This document shows, piece after piece, positions 54,853 through 64,000 of a DNA stretch of 64,000 nt (the first letter of the stretch is position 1; each line of letters begins with the position of its first letter). The position numbers and the translations under genes are program-made. Origin of the DNA: Pseudomonas sp. FP2309 (GTDB lineage: Bacteria; Pseudomonadota; Gammaproteobacteria; Pseudomonadales; Pseudomonadaceae); assembly GCF_030687575.1 (NCBI RefSeq), contig NZ_CP117439.1, forward strand, positions 3,215,501 through 3,279,500, given 5' to 3'. The notes under the pieces are model-generated. The model saw nothing but the letters and a program-made list of their open reading frames with translations. It was not told the DNA's origin and did not search any database.

Positions 54853-56262
54853 TTAGAAGATGGCGTAGGTGTAGTTGAAGATCAGGCGGGTCTGGTCCTG
54901 GTCGGCGGTGCCGGTGTTTTTTCCGTGATAGGTACCGGTACGCAGCGTGGTACCGAAGCCTTTCAGAGGACCGGCCTGCACTACGTAGTCCAAACGGAAG
55001 TCGGCTTCGTTTTCTTTCTGGTCAGGACCACCGGCAACGCTGGACTTGATGTCCTTACCGTCCAGATAGGCCACGGACGCCTTCAGCCCCGGTACGTAGG
55101 CCTTGAAGTCATAGGCATACTGACCAAAGTTGACCTGCTCGCCCGCTCGGGAGAACTGGCCGACCACCGCGTCGGTGAACAGATAGAAGTCGCTGCCGCC
55201 GGCGCCTTGCGCGTGCGGGTCGGCCAGGCTGCCCTGGTTGACCCAGACAAAGCCGCCGTCATCCCCTACGCCGATGTGGCCGAGCATCAGGCTGCTGCCG
55301 CCCAACTGATAAGTGAAGGCAGCACTGTAGGTTTTGTTGTCCACTTCGCCAGCATGCCTGGCATAGCCGCCGTTGTTGTTGAACGCATAGCCGCTCGAGC
55401 CATTCTTGCCGTCGCTGGTGCTGTCGAAGTAGCGCAGGTCGGTCTTGAAGGACTGGTCATTGCCCAACGGCAATACGTGCACCAGACCGACGTAGTTCTG
55501 TTTGTAGAAGTCTTGCAACTGGGCGTAGTAGTACTGCAGCGTCAGGTTTTTCGCGAGGGTGTTATCGGAAAACCCGAAGGGCTTGTAGTCCACACCACCG
55601 AACTTGAAGCTGTCGCTGTCGCGCTGACCACCGGCGACACTCAAGCCCGTGGCGTTACTCGATGCACGACCTTCTGCACGGTTCAGTTCACCGCCGGTAA
55701 AGGTCACGTTGGGAATGTCGTTCGAGGTCAGCACGCCGCCGTCGAACGTCTGCGGCGCCACACGACTGTCGTTGGCCACCAGGATCGGCAACACCGGCGC
55801 CAGGCCGCCACCGACATGCAATTCGGTCTGGGAAATACGGAACTTCACATTCCCCGCCGCACGGCCAAAGGAGTCGGCAGGTTCAGTGCCGTTGTTCCTG
55901 GTCGGGAAGAAGCTGTTGCCGTTACCCGCCAGACCTGGGCCCGCTGCGTGGCCATCGCCACCGTCCAGGCGCAAGGCGCCGAACCCCATCACATCAAAGC
56001 CCACACCCACGGTGCCCTGGGTAAAGCCGGACTTGTAGTCAAAGCGCAGCGCCGTGGCCGCTTCGCGCAAGTCATTGTTGGTACCCGAACGGTTGTCGGC
56101 GCTGTAGTACATGGTCCGCGAACTGACGGACGCATGGCTGTCCTCCAGAAAACCGCTGTGACCGTTGCCGGTGCCCAGCGAACCGAGCCCGAAATCATCC
56201 GCGCAAGCCTGTTGTGCAAGCACGGCGGCGGTGATGGATAACGCCAGTGTAGATAGCTTCAT
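54853..56262 (-). CDS. OprD-family outer membrane porin
   Basis: This 469-residue protein has a signal peptide (MKLSTLALSITAAVLAQQACA) and mature sequence DDFGLGSLGTGNGHSGFLEDSHASVSSRTMYY, followed by the OprD-type region LREAATALRFDYKSGFTQGTVGVGFD and the C-terminal TRLIFNYTYAIF ending in Phe. OprD proteins are 18-strand, substrate-specific channels for basic amino acids, peptides or aromatic acids. The substrate of this one is unknown. It diverges from hglS, and a glycosidase gene follows on its strand. Confidence 0.93.
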   Translation of the reverse strand: MKLSTLALSITAAVLAQQACADDFGLGSLGTGNGHSGFLEDSHASVSSRTMYYSADNRSGTNNDLREAATALRFDYKSGFTQGTVGVGFDVMGFGALRLDGGDGHAAGPGLAGNGNSFFPTRNNGTEPADSFGRAAGNVKFRISQTELHVGGGLAPVLPILVANDSRVAPQTFDGGVLTSNDIPNVTFTGGELNRAEGRASSNATGLSVAGGQRDSDSFKFGGVDYKPFGFSDNTLAKNLTLQYYYAQLQDFYKQNYVGLVHVLPLGNDQSFKTDLRYFDSTSDGKNGSSGYAFNNNGGYARHAGEVDNKTYSAAFTYQLGGSSLMLGHIGVGDDGGFVWVNQGSLADPHAQGAGGSDFYLFTDAVVGQFSRAGEQVNFGQYAYDFKAYVPGLKASVAYLDGKDIKSSVAGGPDQKENEADFRLDYVVQAGPLKGFGTTLRTGTYHGKNTGTADQDQTRLIFNYTYAIF

Positions 56263-56550
56263 GAACGACGGCCCCTAAACGTTTTTTTATGTGATGTGTG
56301 TGCAAACGGCGTTTTCATCCCTACAACCGTGACGATTGTTTCATGAGGTCCGGGGCAGACTCCGTGAAGAAAAAGTTAGAAAAACCGCTCGAAAATGAAG
56401 TTTCGGCACAGGCGTTTTTTGTCATATTCAGGTCATCCCATTCATTTGCAGAATGAAGTCCAGAGGAATCTTCGTTTGCAAGGCGGCCTGCAGCCCAACA
56501 AGATCCAGCAAAAGGCCATGCCCCACTCCACCGCCATCAGGAATTTTTCT

Positions 56551-57927
56551 ATGCCCAGTTCCTTACATGTGAGCCCGGATGAGATCCGCAAGGGCTTTTC
56601 CCAGGCCATGTCCGCGATGTACCGAGATGAAGTTCCGCTGTACGGCGCGCTGATGGCGCTGGTGGCCGAGACCAATACCCGCGTGCTCGACGCCGAACCG
56701 GACCTGGCCCGACAGCTGCAACGCACCGGCGAGATCCAGCGCCTGGACATGGAGCGCCACGGCGCCATCCGCCTGGGCACCGCGGCGGAACTGGCCACCA
56801 TCTGCCGCCTGTTTGGGGTGATGGGCATGCAACCGGTGGGCTACTACGACCTCACCCCAGCCGGCGTGCCCGTGCACTCAACGGCGTTTCGCGCGGTGCA
56901 TGAAGACGCGCTGCAAACCAGCCCGTTTCGCGTGTTCACCTCCTTGTTGCGCCTGGAGTTGATCGAGAACCCTGACCTGCGCGCCTTCGCAGCCGCCGCC
57001 CTGGCCAAGCGCTCGATCTTCACCCCTCGCGCCCTCGCCCTGATCGAGCAAGCGGAACAAGACGGCGGCCTTAACACCGACGACGCCGCCGAATTTATCC
57101 GTCAGGCCCTGGAAACCTTCCGCTGGCACCACACCGCCACCGTCACCGCCGCGCAGTACCAACAGCTCAGCGACCAGCACCGCCTGATCGCCGACGTGGT
57201 CGCCTTCAAGGGCCCGCACATCAACCACCTCACCCCGCGCACCCTGGACATCGACCAAGTGCAGGCCGCCATGCCCGGCAAAGGCATCACCCCCAAAGCC
57301 GTGATAGAAGGCCCACCGCGCCGCCAATGCCCGATCCTGTTGCGCCAGACCAGTTTCAAGGCCCTCGACGAAGCCATCGCCTTCACCGACGCCAGAGGCA
57401 GCCACAGCGCGCGCTTCGGTGAAATCGAACAACGTGGCGTCGCACTCACCCCCAAGGGGCGCGCGCTGTATGACCGATTGCTCAATGCCGCCCGCGACGA
57501 ATTGGGCGCGTTCCCCAACGACACCAACGCCGCGCGCTACATGCAATTGATGGAACAACACTTCCAGGTCTTCCCCGACAACCATGCGCACATGCGTGAG
57601 CAGGGCCTGGCCTACTTCCGCTACTTCGCCACAGAAAAGGGCCTTTTGGCACGCGGCAGCGCCAATCAGCCGCGCACACTGGAGGCGCTGATCGCCGCCG
57701 GCCATGTCGATGTGGAGCCGTTGGTGTATGAGGATTTTCTACCGGTGAGCGCGGCGGGGATCTTCCAGTCGAACCTGGGGGATGCCGCACAAAGTCATTA
57801 CGCTGCGAACTCGAATCAAGCCGAGTTCGAGCAAGCGCTGGGGCGCAAGACCCTTGATGAATTGACGCTTTATGACGAGACGCAACAGCGGTCGATGGAT
57901 GAGTGCATGGAAGCACTGAACGCCTGA
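56551..57927 (+). CDS. hglS: 2-oxoadipate dioxygenase/decarboxylase HglS (DUF1338)
   Basis: The ATG at 56551, with AGGA upstream, gives 458 residues; an in-frame extension to 56395 is unlikely. Family motifs are present: a histidine in PVHSTAFRAV, the KGPHINHLTPRTLDID segment with two histidines, and the acidic ligand in FGEIEQRGVALTPKGRALYD. In P. putida HglS is an Fe(II)-dependent enzyme that converts 2-oxoadipate to D-2-hydroxyglutarate in D-lysine catabolism. No other lysine-degradation gene lies next to it here. Confidence 0.88.
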   Translation: MPSSLHVSPDEIRKGFSQAMSAMYRDEVPLYGALMALVAETNTRVLDAEPDLARQLQRTGEIQRLDMERHGAIRLGTAAELATICRLFGVMGMQPVGYYDLTPAGVPVHSTAFRAVHEDALQTSPFRVFTSLLRLELIENPDLRAFAAAALAKRSIFTPRALALIEQAEQDGGLNTDDAAEFIRQALETFRWHHTATVTAAQYQQLSDQHRLIADVVAFKGPHINHLTPRTLDIDQVQAAMPGKGITPKAVIEGPPRRQCPILLRQTSFKALDEAIAFTDARGSHSARFGEIEQRGVALTPKGRALYDRLLNAARDELGAFPNDTNAARYMQLMEQHFQVFPDNHAHMREQGLAYFRYFATEKGLLARGSANQPRTLEALIAAGHVDVEPLVYEDFLPVSAAGIFQSNLGDAAQSHYAANSNQAEFEQALGRKTLDELTLYDETQQRSMDECMEALNA

Positions 57928-57936
57928 AACAAGATG

Positions 57937-57991
57937 CCACCCGGCTCATCGACGCAGTCCTTGCGCCGCAACAGTCCCCGGAGCCGGGTGG
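57937..57991. repeat. Inverted repeat after hglS
   Basis: CCACCCGGCTC (57937-57947) and GAGCCGGGTGG (57981-57991) are perfect 11-bp complements around a 33-base loop, 10 bp after the hglS stop. It lies between hglS and the convergent DUF465 gene and could act as a bidirectional stop signal, though no T-run is present. Confidence 0.55.
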
Positions 57992-58060
57992 GCGCAGGGC
58001 ATCACAAAGACAGAGTCACGCGATGCCCCGCCGGTAAATCCGGGCAAAACCTGATTCGTA

Positions 58061-58288
58061 TCAGGCGTCCAATCGTCCGGCGATCTGGTCTTTTATCAGC
58101 AGGCGTTTCTTCTTCAGCACTTCCACCTCCCTGTCGTCGGCTTTGCGTGATTCGGCCTCCAGCACGTCTCCATCGGCAGCGTCGTATTGCGTGAGCAGCG
58201 AGTCCAGGCGTTTATCGCTCGCCCTGCGTTCGTGAACAACTTCCTTGCTCAATCCCAAGTCCTGATACAGGTCGTGTTTCACTGGCAT
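58061..58288 (-). CDS. DUF465/YdcH-family small protein
   Basis: A 75-residue, strongly helical, charged protein (LGLSKEVVHERRASDKRLDSLLTQYDAADGDVLEAESRKADDREVEVLKKKRLLIKDQIA in three blocks) that forms a predicted coiled coil, as in YdcH/SlyX-like DUF465 proteins of unknown function. It is convergent with hglS and divergent from the transketolase gene. Confidence 0.85.
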   Translation of the reverse strand: MPVKHDLYQDLGLSKEVVHERRASDKRLDSLLTQYDAADGDVLEAESRKADDREVEVLKKKRLLIKDQIAGRLDA

Positions 58289-58462
58289 GGCTTACCTCCG
58301 CAAGTTGATCAATGGCTTACGCACTTGAAGCTAGACCATTGCGAGGGGTCTTGTCATGTTTACGCTCAATACATCCCCGTTCGTCGCGGTAACGCCGATG
58401 GGATCAAACCTTTGCGGCGCCCGGCCCTCCACACTAGATCGCCACTCGAGGGAGACCGGTTC

Positions 58463-60517
58463 ATGACTAACGCTGCCACCACTGTCGACACCCTGTGCAT
58501 CAACACCCTGCGCACCCTGGCGATGGACGCCGTACAAAAGGCCAATTCCGGCCACCCCGGCACGCCCATGGGCCTGGCACCAGTGGGATACACGCTGTGG
58601 AGCCGCTTCCTGCGCTATCACCCCGAACATCCCGACTGGCCTAACCGCGACCGGTTTGTGTTGTCAGTGGGGCATGCGTCGATGCTGCTGTATTCGCTGC
58701 TGCACCTGGCCGGCGTGGTAGAGATCGATGCCAAGGGTAAACGCACCGGGCAGCCGGCGATAAGCCTGGACGATATCCAGCAGTTTCGTCAGGCCGACTC
58801 AAAGACCCCAGGGCACCCGGAATACCGCATGACCACTGGCGTGGAAACCACCACCGGGCCACTCGGCCAGGGCTGCGCCAACAGCGTGGGCATGGCCATG
58901 GCCGAGCGGTGGCTGGCCGAGCGTTACAACCGCGACGGCCAGGTGCTGTTCGACTACAACGTCTACACCCTGTGCGGCGACGGCGACATGATGGAAGGCG
59001 TCAGCAGCGAAGCGGCGTCCATGGCCGGGCACCTGAAGCTGGATAACCTGTGCTGGATCTACGACAACAACACCATCAGCATCGAAGGCCACACTGAGTT
59101 GGCCTTCAGCGAGGACGTGATCAAGCGGTTCCAGGCCTACGGCTGGCACACCTTGCACGTGACCGACGCCAATGACTTGCACGCCCTGAGCACCGCCCTG
59201 GCGACCTTCCAGGCCAACACCGGCGCACCAACCCTGATCGTGGTCGACAGCGTGATCGGCTACGGCTCGCCCCATAAACACAACACCGCCGCCGCCCATG
59301 GCGAGCCGTTGGGTGACGAGGAAATCCGCCTGACCAAGGCCGCGTATGGCTGGCCGCAGGATTCGAGCTTTCTGGTGCCCGATGAAGCACGCACGGTGCT
59401 GCGCGATGCCCTGCACGCCCGGGCCGAACCGTTGCTGCAGCAGTGGAACCAGACCCTGGCAGACCTCGACCCGCTATTGGCCGATGAATTGCAGCGCATG
59501 CGCGCCGGAGAAATGCCCACGCAATGGCAGGCCGAATTACCCGATTTTGCCGCCGACGCGAAGGGCGTTGCCAGTCGCGCCTGCGGTGGTGAAGTGCTGA
59601 ATGCCTTCGCCAGGCACATCCCCTGGCTGCTCGGCGGCTCGGCGGATTTGTCGCCGTCGACCAAGACCAACCTCACTTTTGACGGTGCGGGACGCTTCAG
59701 TGCCGACGACTACAGCGGGCGCAACCTGCATTTCGGTATCCGTGAACACGCCATGGGCGCGATTGCCAATGGCATGGCGCTGTCCTACCTGCGCCCGTAC
59801 ACCTCGACCTTCCTGGTGTTCAGCGACTACATGAAACCGCCGATCCGCCTGGCGGCGATCATGGAGTTGCCGGTGGTGTTCGTGTTCACCCACGACTCCA
59901 TCGGCGTCGGTGAGGATGGCCCCACGCACCAACCCATCGAACAGCTGACCCAGCTACGCGCCACACCGGGCCTGCTGACCCTGCGCCCAGGCGATGCCAA
60001 TGAAACACGAGAACTGTGGAAAGTCGCCCTGGCGCAAACCCATCGACCCAGTTGCCTGGTGCTGTCGCGCCAGCCGCTGCCGACGCTGGACCGCACGCAG
60101 TATGCAGCGGCATCCGGAGCGGCCAGGGGCGCTTATGTGCTGGCCGCCGCGCAGGAGCCGCAGGTGATCCTGATCGGCACGGGCAGCGAAGTGAGTTTGG
60201 TCGTGGCCGCGTATGAGCGGCTCACAAAAGAAGGGATTGCCGCGCAGGTCGTGTCGATGCCCAGTTGGGAGTTGTTCGAAGAACAGGACCAGGCCTATCG
60301 CGACAGCGTGCTGCCGCCGACGTTGAAAGCCCGGGTGGTGGTTGAACAGGCCGGCCCGTTGGGGTGGGACCGTTATGTGGGGCAGACCGGCGACAAGGTG
60401 GTGATGAACAGCTTTGGCGCCTCGGCGCCGCTGGCCAAGTTGCAGGAGAAGTTCGGGTTTACCGTTGAGCACGTCGTGAGCCAGGCCAGGCAACAAATCG
60501 AACGCGCCAATCGCTGA
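58463..60517 (+). CDS. tkt: Transketolase
   Basis: The ATG at 58463 with GAGGGAG upstream gives 684 residues, close to the usual 665. ThDP motifs are complete: the first pyrophosphate-binding motif GDGDMMEGVSSEAAS and NNTISIEG, the HKHNTAAAHG stretch, and the second domain's GVGEDGPTHQPIEQL. It transfers two-carbon ketol units in the pentose phosphate pathway. The gene has no pathway neighbours, so it may be a second, condition-specific copy; the housekeeping gene is not visible. A REP-like hairpin follows. Confidence 0.93.
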   Translation: MTNAATTVDTLCINTLRTLAMDAVQKANSGHPGTPMGLAPVGYTLWSRFLRYHPEHPDWPNRDRFVLSVGHASMLLYSLLHLAGVVEIDAKGKRTGQPAISLDDIQQFRQADSKTPGHPEYRMTTGVETTTGPLGQGCANSVGMAMAERWLAERYNRDGQVLFDYNVYTLCGDGDMMEGVSSEAASMAGHLKLDNLCWIYDNNTISIEGHTELAFSEDVIKRFQAYGWHTLHVTDANDLHALSTALATFQANTGAPTLIVVDSVIGYGSPHKHNTAAAHGEPLGDEEIRLTKAAYGWPQDSSFLVPDEARTVLRDALHARAEPLLQQWNQTLADLDPLLADELQRMRAGEMPTQWQAELPDFAADAKGVASRACGGEVLNAFARHIPWLLGGSADLSPSTKTNLTFDGAGRFSADDYSGRNLHFGIREHAMGAIANGMALSYLRPYTSTFLVFSDYMKPPIRLAAIMELPVVFVFTHDSIGVGEDGPTHQPIEQLTQLRATPGLLTLRPGDANETRELWKVALAQTHRPSCLVLSRQPLPTLDRTQYAAASGAARGAYVLAAAQEPQVILIGTGSEVSLVVAAYERLTKEGIAAQVVSMPSWELFEEQDQAYRDSVLPPTLKARVVVEQAGPLGWDRYVGQTGDKVVMNSFGASAPLAKLQEKFGFTVEHVVSQARQQIERANR

Positions 60518-60523
60518 CCATTA

Positions 60524-60564
60524 TGGTGAGCGAGCTTGCCTCGCGCGGGCAAACCCGCTCACCA
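60524..60564. repeat. REP-like hairpin between tkt and uvrA2
   Basis: TGGTGAG (60524-60530) and CTCACCA (60558-60564) pair, with further GC-rich complementarity inside (CTTGCC..GGGCAA). It sits between the convergent transketolase and UvrA-like genes and may serve as a bidirectional terminator. Confidence 0.65.
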
Positions 60565-60587
60565 CAAAAGCCCGGCGGTCGTACGGC

Positions 60588-63107
60588 CTAATTCAGCGCT
60601 CGGGCCAGGAAGGGCGCAGTGCGGCTCTTCTTGCTCCGGGCCACCTTCTGCGGCGGACCGCTGGCAACCACCTGCCCGCCAAGGTCGCCTGCGCCTGGGC
60701 CGATATCGATCACCCAGTCACTCTGGGCCACCACGCGCATCTCATGCTCCACCACAACCACCGTGTGTCCTGCATCCACCAGGTTATTGAGTTGGCTGAG
60801 CAGGCGGTCCACATCCCGCGGGTGCAACCCGGTCGTTGGCTCATCCAACACATACAAGGTCGCGCCCCGTGCGTTGCGTTGCAATTCAGTGGCCAGCTTG
60901 ATGCGTTGCGCTTCGCCACCGGACAGCTCGGTGGCCGGCTGTCCCAGCCGCAGATAGCCCAGGCCGATATCGCGCAACACCTGCAGCGAGCGCAGTACGC
61001 CTGGCTGTTCGGCAAACACCTCGACCGCCTGTTCCACGGTCAGCGCCAACACCTGGGCGATGCTCAAGCCCTGCCATGTGATCGCCAACGTTTCGGGGTT
61101 GTAGCGCGCGCCATGGCAGGTCGGGCACGGCGCATAGACGCTGGGCATGAACAACAATTCAACGCTGACAAACCCCTCTCCTTCGCAGTTCGGGCAACGG
61201 CCTTTGGCGACGTTGAAGGAGAACTGCCCGGCATCGTACTGGCGCTTTTTCGCCGCCGGTGTGGCGGCGAACAATTTGCGCACGTTGTCGAACAGCCCGG
61301 TGTAGGTGGCCAGGTTCGAGCGTGGGGTGCGGCCGATGGGTTTCTGGTCCACCTGCACCAGGCGGCGGATGTGCTCCAGCCCGGCGCTGATGTGCCCACC
61401 ACTGGTTTGCGGCGCGTCGTCTTCCAGGCTCGGTTCGTCGTCGTTTTCCACCACGCGCCCGAGCCCGCTGCCCACCAGTTCCAACAGCGCCTGACTGACC
61501 AGGCTCGACTTGCCCGAGCCGGAAATACCGGTCACGGCAGTAAAGCAGCCCAGCGGAAACGCCACACTCAGGTCGTTGAGGTTATTGCGCGTCACCCCCG
61601 CCAGCTTCAACCAGGCGCTGGGCTCGCGGCGCACCCGATGCGAGGTGCCCGGCTCGGCAAACAGGTACGCGCGGGTCTGAGAGGCCTGCACATCGGCCAA
61701 GCCGGCCGGCGGGCCGCTGTACAACACTTGGCCGCCATGCTCGCCGGCAGCCGGGCCCACATCGATCAGCCAGTCGGCGCGGCGCATGGTTTCCAGGTCG
61801 TGCTCCACCACAAACAGTGAATTGCCCGCCGCCTTCAAGCGCTCAAGCGCGATGAACAGCGCTTCACCATCGGCAGGGTGTAACCCCGCCGACGGTTCAT
61901 CCAGCACATAGATCACGCCAAACAGTTGCGAACCCAATTGAGTGGCCAGACGCAAACGTTGCAACTCGCCGGACGACAACGTCGGCGTACTGCGCTCCAG
62001 GGACAGGTAACCCAACCCCAGCTCGGTCAAGGTGCTGACCCGCTCGAGCAAATCCTGGGCAATGCGCTGCGCCGCCAGGCGTTTTTCCACAGACAGTTTC
62101 ATCCTGTCCTGCCCCGCCGCCACCGGCCGCAGCAGTTCGGCCAGTTGCGCTAGCGACAACTGCGATAACTCACCGATGTCCACCCCGGCAAACTTCACCG
62201 ACAACGCCGCCCTGGTCAGGCGCTTGCCCTCGCACAACGGGCACGGGCTGCCCTGCATGAATTGCGCGACGCGCTTTTTCATCAGCGCACTTTGGGTGTG
62301 GGTGAAGGTGTGCAGGATATAACGCCGCGCGCCGCTGAATGTGCCTTGGTAACTCGGCTCCAGCTTGCGTTTGAGTGCGTCGCGGGTTTGCTTCGGGGTG
62401 AGACCGGCGTACACCGGCACAGTGGGGGTTTCTTCGGTGAACAGGATCCAGTCGCGCTGCTTTTTCGGCAGGTCGCGCCACGGGATATCCACGTCGTAGC
62501 CCAGGGTCACCAGGATGTCGCGCAGGTTCTGGCCCTGCCAGGCCAGCGGCCAGGCGGCCACCGCGCGCTGGCGAATCGTCAGTGAGGGGTCGGGCACCAT
62601 CAATGCCTCGGTCACCTCATACACGCGCCCCAAACCGTGGCATTGCGGGCAGGCGCCCTGGGGCAGGTTCGGTGAAAAGTCCTCGGCGTACAGCATCGGC
62701 TGCCCCGCCGGGTAGCTGCCGGCGCGGGAGTAAAGCATGCGGATAAGGCTCGACAAGGTGGTGACGCTGCCCACCGACGAGCGCGCACTCGGCGTGCCGC
62801 GTTGCTGTTGCAGGGCCACGGCGGGCGGCAGGCCTTCGATGCTGTCCACATCGGGCACGCCCACTTGATCGATCAAGCGCCGCGCATAGGGCGCCACCGA
62901 CTCGAAATAGCGCCGCTGGGCCTCGGCATACACCGTGGAAAATGCCAGGGACGATTTGCCCGAGCCCGACACCCCGGTAAACACCACCAGGGCATCGCGG
63001 GGGATGTCCACATCGACATTACGCAGGTTGTGTTCGCGAGCGCCGCGCACCCGCACAAAACCTGGGCGTTGGGCAGTGATCGGGGGGATGTTGCGCTGGG
63101 ACGTCAT
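60588..63107 (-). CDS. UvrA2-type excinuclease ABC ATPase
   Basis: The ATG at 63107 gives 839 residues; a TTG at 63113 is an alternative. Two ABC domains are present: GVSGSGKSSLAF near residue 45 with SSGELQRLRLA and VLDEPSAGLHP, and GISGSGKSSLVS near 515 with LSGGEAQRIKLA and VLDEPTTGLHP. Zinc-type clusters CPQC, CPLC, CPNC and CPTC are visible. At about 100 residues shorter than UvrA it fits the UvrA2 class, which lacks the UvrB-binding domain and is tied to DNA-damage or drug tolerance. It starts 2 bp after the hybrid kinase stop, so the two are co-transcribed. Confidence 0.9.
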   Translation of the reverse strand: MTSQRNIPPITAQRPGFVRVRGAREHNLRNVDVDIPRDALVVFTGVSGSGKSSLAFSTVYAEAQRRYFESVAPYARRLIDQVGVPDVDSIEGLPPAVALQQQRGTPSARSSVGSVTTLSSLIRMLYSRAGSYPAGQPMLYAEDFSPNLPQGACPQCHGLGRVYEVTEALMVPDPSLTIRQRAVAAWPLAWQGQNLRDILVTLGYDVDIPWRDLPKKQRDWILFTEETPTVPVYAGLTPKQTRDALKRKLEPSYQGTFSGARRYILHTFTHTQSALMKKRVAQFMQGSPCPLCEGKRLTRAALSVKFAGVDIGELSQLSLAQLAELLRPVAAGQDRMKLSVEKRLAAQRIAQDLLERVSTLTELGLGYLSLERSTPTLSSGELQRLRLATQLGSQLFGVIYVLDEPSAGLHPADGEALFIALERLKAAGNSLFVVEHDLETMRRADWLIDVGPAAGEHGGQVLYSGPPAGLADVQASQTRAYLFAEPGTSHRVRREPSAWLKLAGVTRNNLNDLSVAFPLGCFTAVTGISGSGKSSLVSQALLELVGSGLGRVVENDDEPSLEDDAPQTSGGHISAGLEHIRRLVQVDQKPIGRTPRSNLATYTGLFDNVRKLFAATPAAKKRQYDAGQFSFNVAKGRCPNCEGEGFVSVELLFMPSVYAPCPTCHGARYNPETLAITWQGLSIAQVLALTVEQAVEVFAEQPGVLRSLQVLRDIGLGYLRLGQPATELSGGEAQRIKLATELQRNARGATLYVLDEPTTGLHPRDVDRLLSQLNNLVDAGHTVVVVEHEMRVVAQSDWVIDIGPGAGDLGGQVVASGPPQKVARSKKSRTAPFLARALN

Positions 63108-63109
63108 GG

Positions 63110-64000
63110 TCAACCTTGTCTGGCGGTGAGCACGCGGCGCACCCGTAGCGTCAGGGCTTCGGGGCTGTAGGGCTTGCTCAGCAGATGAATATCGGGGCTC
63201 AGCAAGTGGTTGCTGGAGAGGATGTCGCGGGTGTGCCCGGAGGTGAACAACACCGGCACGGGGGGCTGTTGCTGGCGGGCCCAGTCGGCCAGGTCGGTGC
63301 TCTTGACCCGGCCAGGCATGACCACGTCGGTGAAAATCAGGTCCGGTTGCAGGCCGCCTTGTAACTTGAGGATGGCCTGGTCACCGTCTTCAGCGGTGAG
63401 CACGGTGTAGCCCGATTGTTCGAGCACCTCCACCACGGTCAGGCGCACGCCTTCATTGTCTTCCACCACCAGGATGGTTTCCTGGCCGCCCATCGACGCC
63501 ACAGGCTCGGACGGCGACTCCTGGCATTCCTCGCCCAGGCTGCGTGGAAAATACAACTGCACCACGGTGCCCTGGCCTTCTGCGCTACACACGTCGACAT
63601 GCCCGCCACTCTGGCGCACGAAGCCGAACACCATGCTCAAGCCCAGGCCGGTACCGTGTCCGTCGCGCTTGGTGGTGAAGAACGGCTCGAAGACCTTGGC
63701 CTGGATGGCCGGCGACATGCCCACCCCGGTGTCACTCACCGCCAGGCGCACATACTCGCCGGGGCTGATGCTTTTGCCGATGCAGTCGTTGGGATTGAGG
63801 ATGATGTTTTCGCCGGTGATGCGAATCACGCCCTCGCCTTTCATGGCATCGCGGGCATTGATCGCCAGGTTGAGCAAGGCATTTTCCAACTGGTTGCGGT
63901 CAACGTGGATGCACCAGGGGTCTGTGGGCAATTGCACATCCAGGTGGATGGTTTCGCCCAGCGCGCGCTGCAACAGTTCGCCGAGGTTTTCGTAGATGCG
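63110..64000 (-). CDS. Hybrid sensor histidine kinase, C-terminal part (5' end beyond window)
   Basis: The open frame continues through the right edge (RIYENLGELLQRALG at the edge), so only the last 296 residues are seen. They comprise an HATPase domain (NLAINARDAM, VSDTGVGM and [11 protein letters not shown]) and a receiver domain with the phospho-Asp in LIFTDVVMPGRVKS and the Lys in LLSKPYSPEAL. It resembles the C-terminal half of the kinase at 37803-40352. It precedes the UvrA2 gene by 2 bp on the same strand. The sensor region is not visible. Confidence 0.88.
   Translation of the reverse strand, partial: RIYENLGELLQRALGETIHLDVQLPTDPWCIHVDRNQLENALLNLAINARDAMKGEGVIRITGENIILNPNDCIGKSISPGEYVRLAVSDTGVGMSPAIQAKVFEPFFTTKRDGHGTGLGLSMVFGFVRQSGGHVDVCSAEGQGTVVQLYFPRSLGEECQESPSEPVASMGGQETILVVEDNEGVRLTVVEVLEQSGYTVLTAEDGDQAILKLQGGLQPDLIFTDVVMPGRVKSTDLADWARQQQPPVPVLFTSGHTRDILSSNHLLSPDIHLLSKPYSPEALTLRVRRVLTARQG

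Noticed and set aside
58187..58462. 92-residue N-terminal extension of the transketolase frame
   Set aside because: It runs antisense through the DUF465 gene and has no transketolase similarity; the ATG at 58463 with GAGGGAG is the start.
1..64000. CRISPR arrays, tRNA or rRNA genes, prophage or insertion sequences
   Set aside because: No regularly spaced repeats, cloverleaf-like segments, transposase or phage genes were recognised on reading both strands; a tRNA scan could still find something missed.

Overview
The window reads as chromosomal DNA from a Pseudomonas, most likely of the fluorescens group. The evidence is GC-rich coding on both strands with few long gaps, degenerate Pseudomonas-type REP hairpins between genes (near 9.37, 35.64, 49.73 and 60.54 kb), and family-specific genes such as praB-like genes, hbcR, hglS, DUF6388 and OprD. 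I found no rRNA, tRNA, CRISPR array, prophage or complete insertion sequence. Genes run off both ends: an RND transporter on the left and a hybrid sensor kinase on the right.

Left third (1-21.1 kb): after an envelope RND/YCF48 pair and a solitary Gfo/Idh/MocA oxidoreductase comes a large lipid/alkane block. On the minus strand, from 16.3 kb down to 4.05 kb, lie alkB, two praB-like secreted proteins, a FadL porin, a FadE acyl-CoA dehydrogenase, a FabG4-type ketoacyl reductase, a MaoC hydratase, a thiolase and an acyl-CoA ligase. Together they cover uptake, terminal oxidation, activation and every beta-oxidation step. Next to them, around a divergent promoter, are an alpha/beta hydrolase and an operon of Baeyer-Villiger monooxygenase, SDR and a PF10118 protein with a four-helix di-iron signature. 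This could be a second, subterminal (ketone to ester) route. The fadE and alkB promoters carry the same 18-bp palindrome, TTCAA-N8-TTGAA, and the hydrolase/BVMO promoter carries a one-mismatch copy, which suggests one unidentified regulator.

Middle (21.1-40.7 kb): a membrane PTS-EIIC/EAL fusion, a 5'-truncated protein kinase remnant, an aldo/keto reductase, DUF1543, a parvulin, and yejABEF with a sigma-54 activator (HbcR-like) translationally coupled to yejF. That activator faces a 3-hydroxybutyrate operon (GntP permease, BdhA, acetoacetyl-CoA synthetase) whose upstream region holds a clear -24/-12 promoter and three TCTC-N6-GAGA palindromes. A hybrid histidine kinase and a second parvulin follow.

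Right third (40.7-64 kb): an eight-gene minus-strand operon (amino-acid-type ABC importer, Rid protein, IclR regulator, PLP D-amino-acid dehydratase, 2-keto-3-deoxygluconate kinase) is best explained as D-glucosaminate catabolism into the Entner-Doudoroff pathway. Then come a thioredoxin-like gene overlapping a TerC/CorC transporter, SohB, a histidine phosphatase, an SCP2 protein, an OprD porin with a GH63-like glycosidase whose start codon lies in a predicted RNA stem, HglS, a DUF465 protein, transketolase and a UvrA2-type ATPase.

Start sites were reassigned from the longest open frames using Shine-Dalgarno motifs, stop/start overlaps and family N-termini. Functions rest on motif recognition by eye. 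No database search or structure prediction was run.
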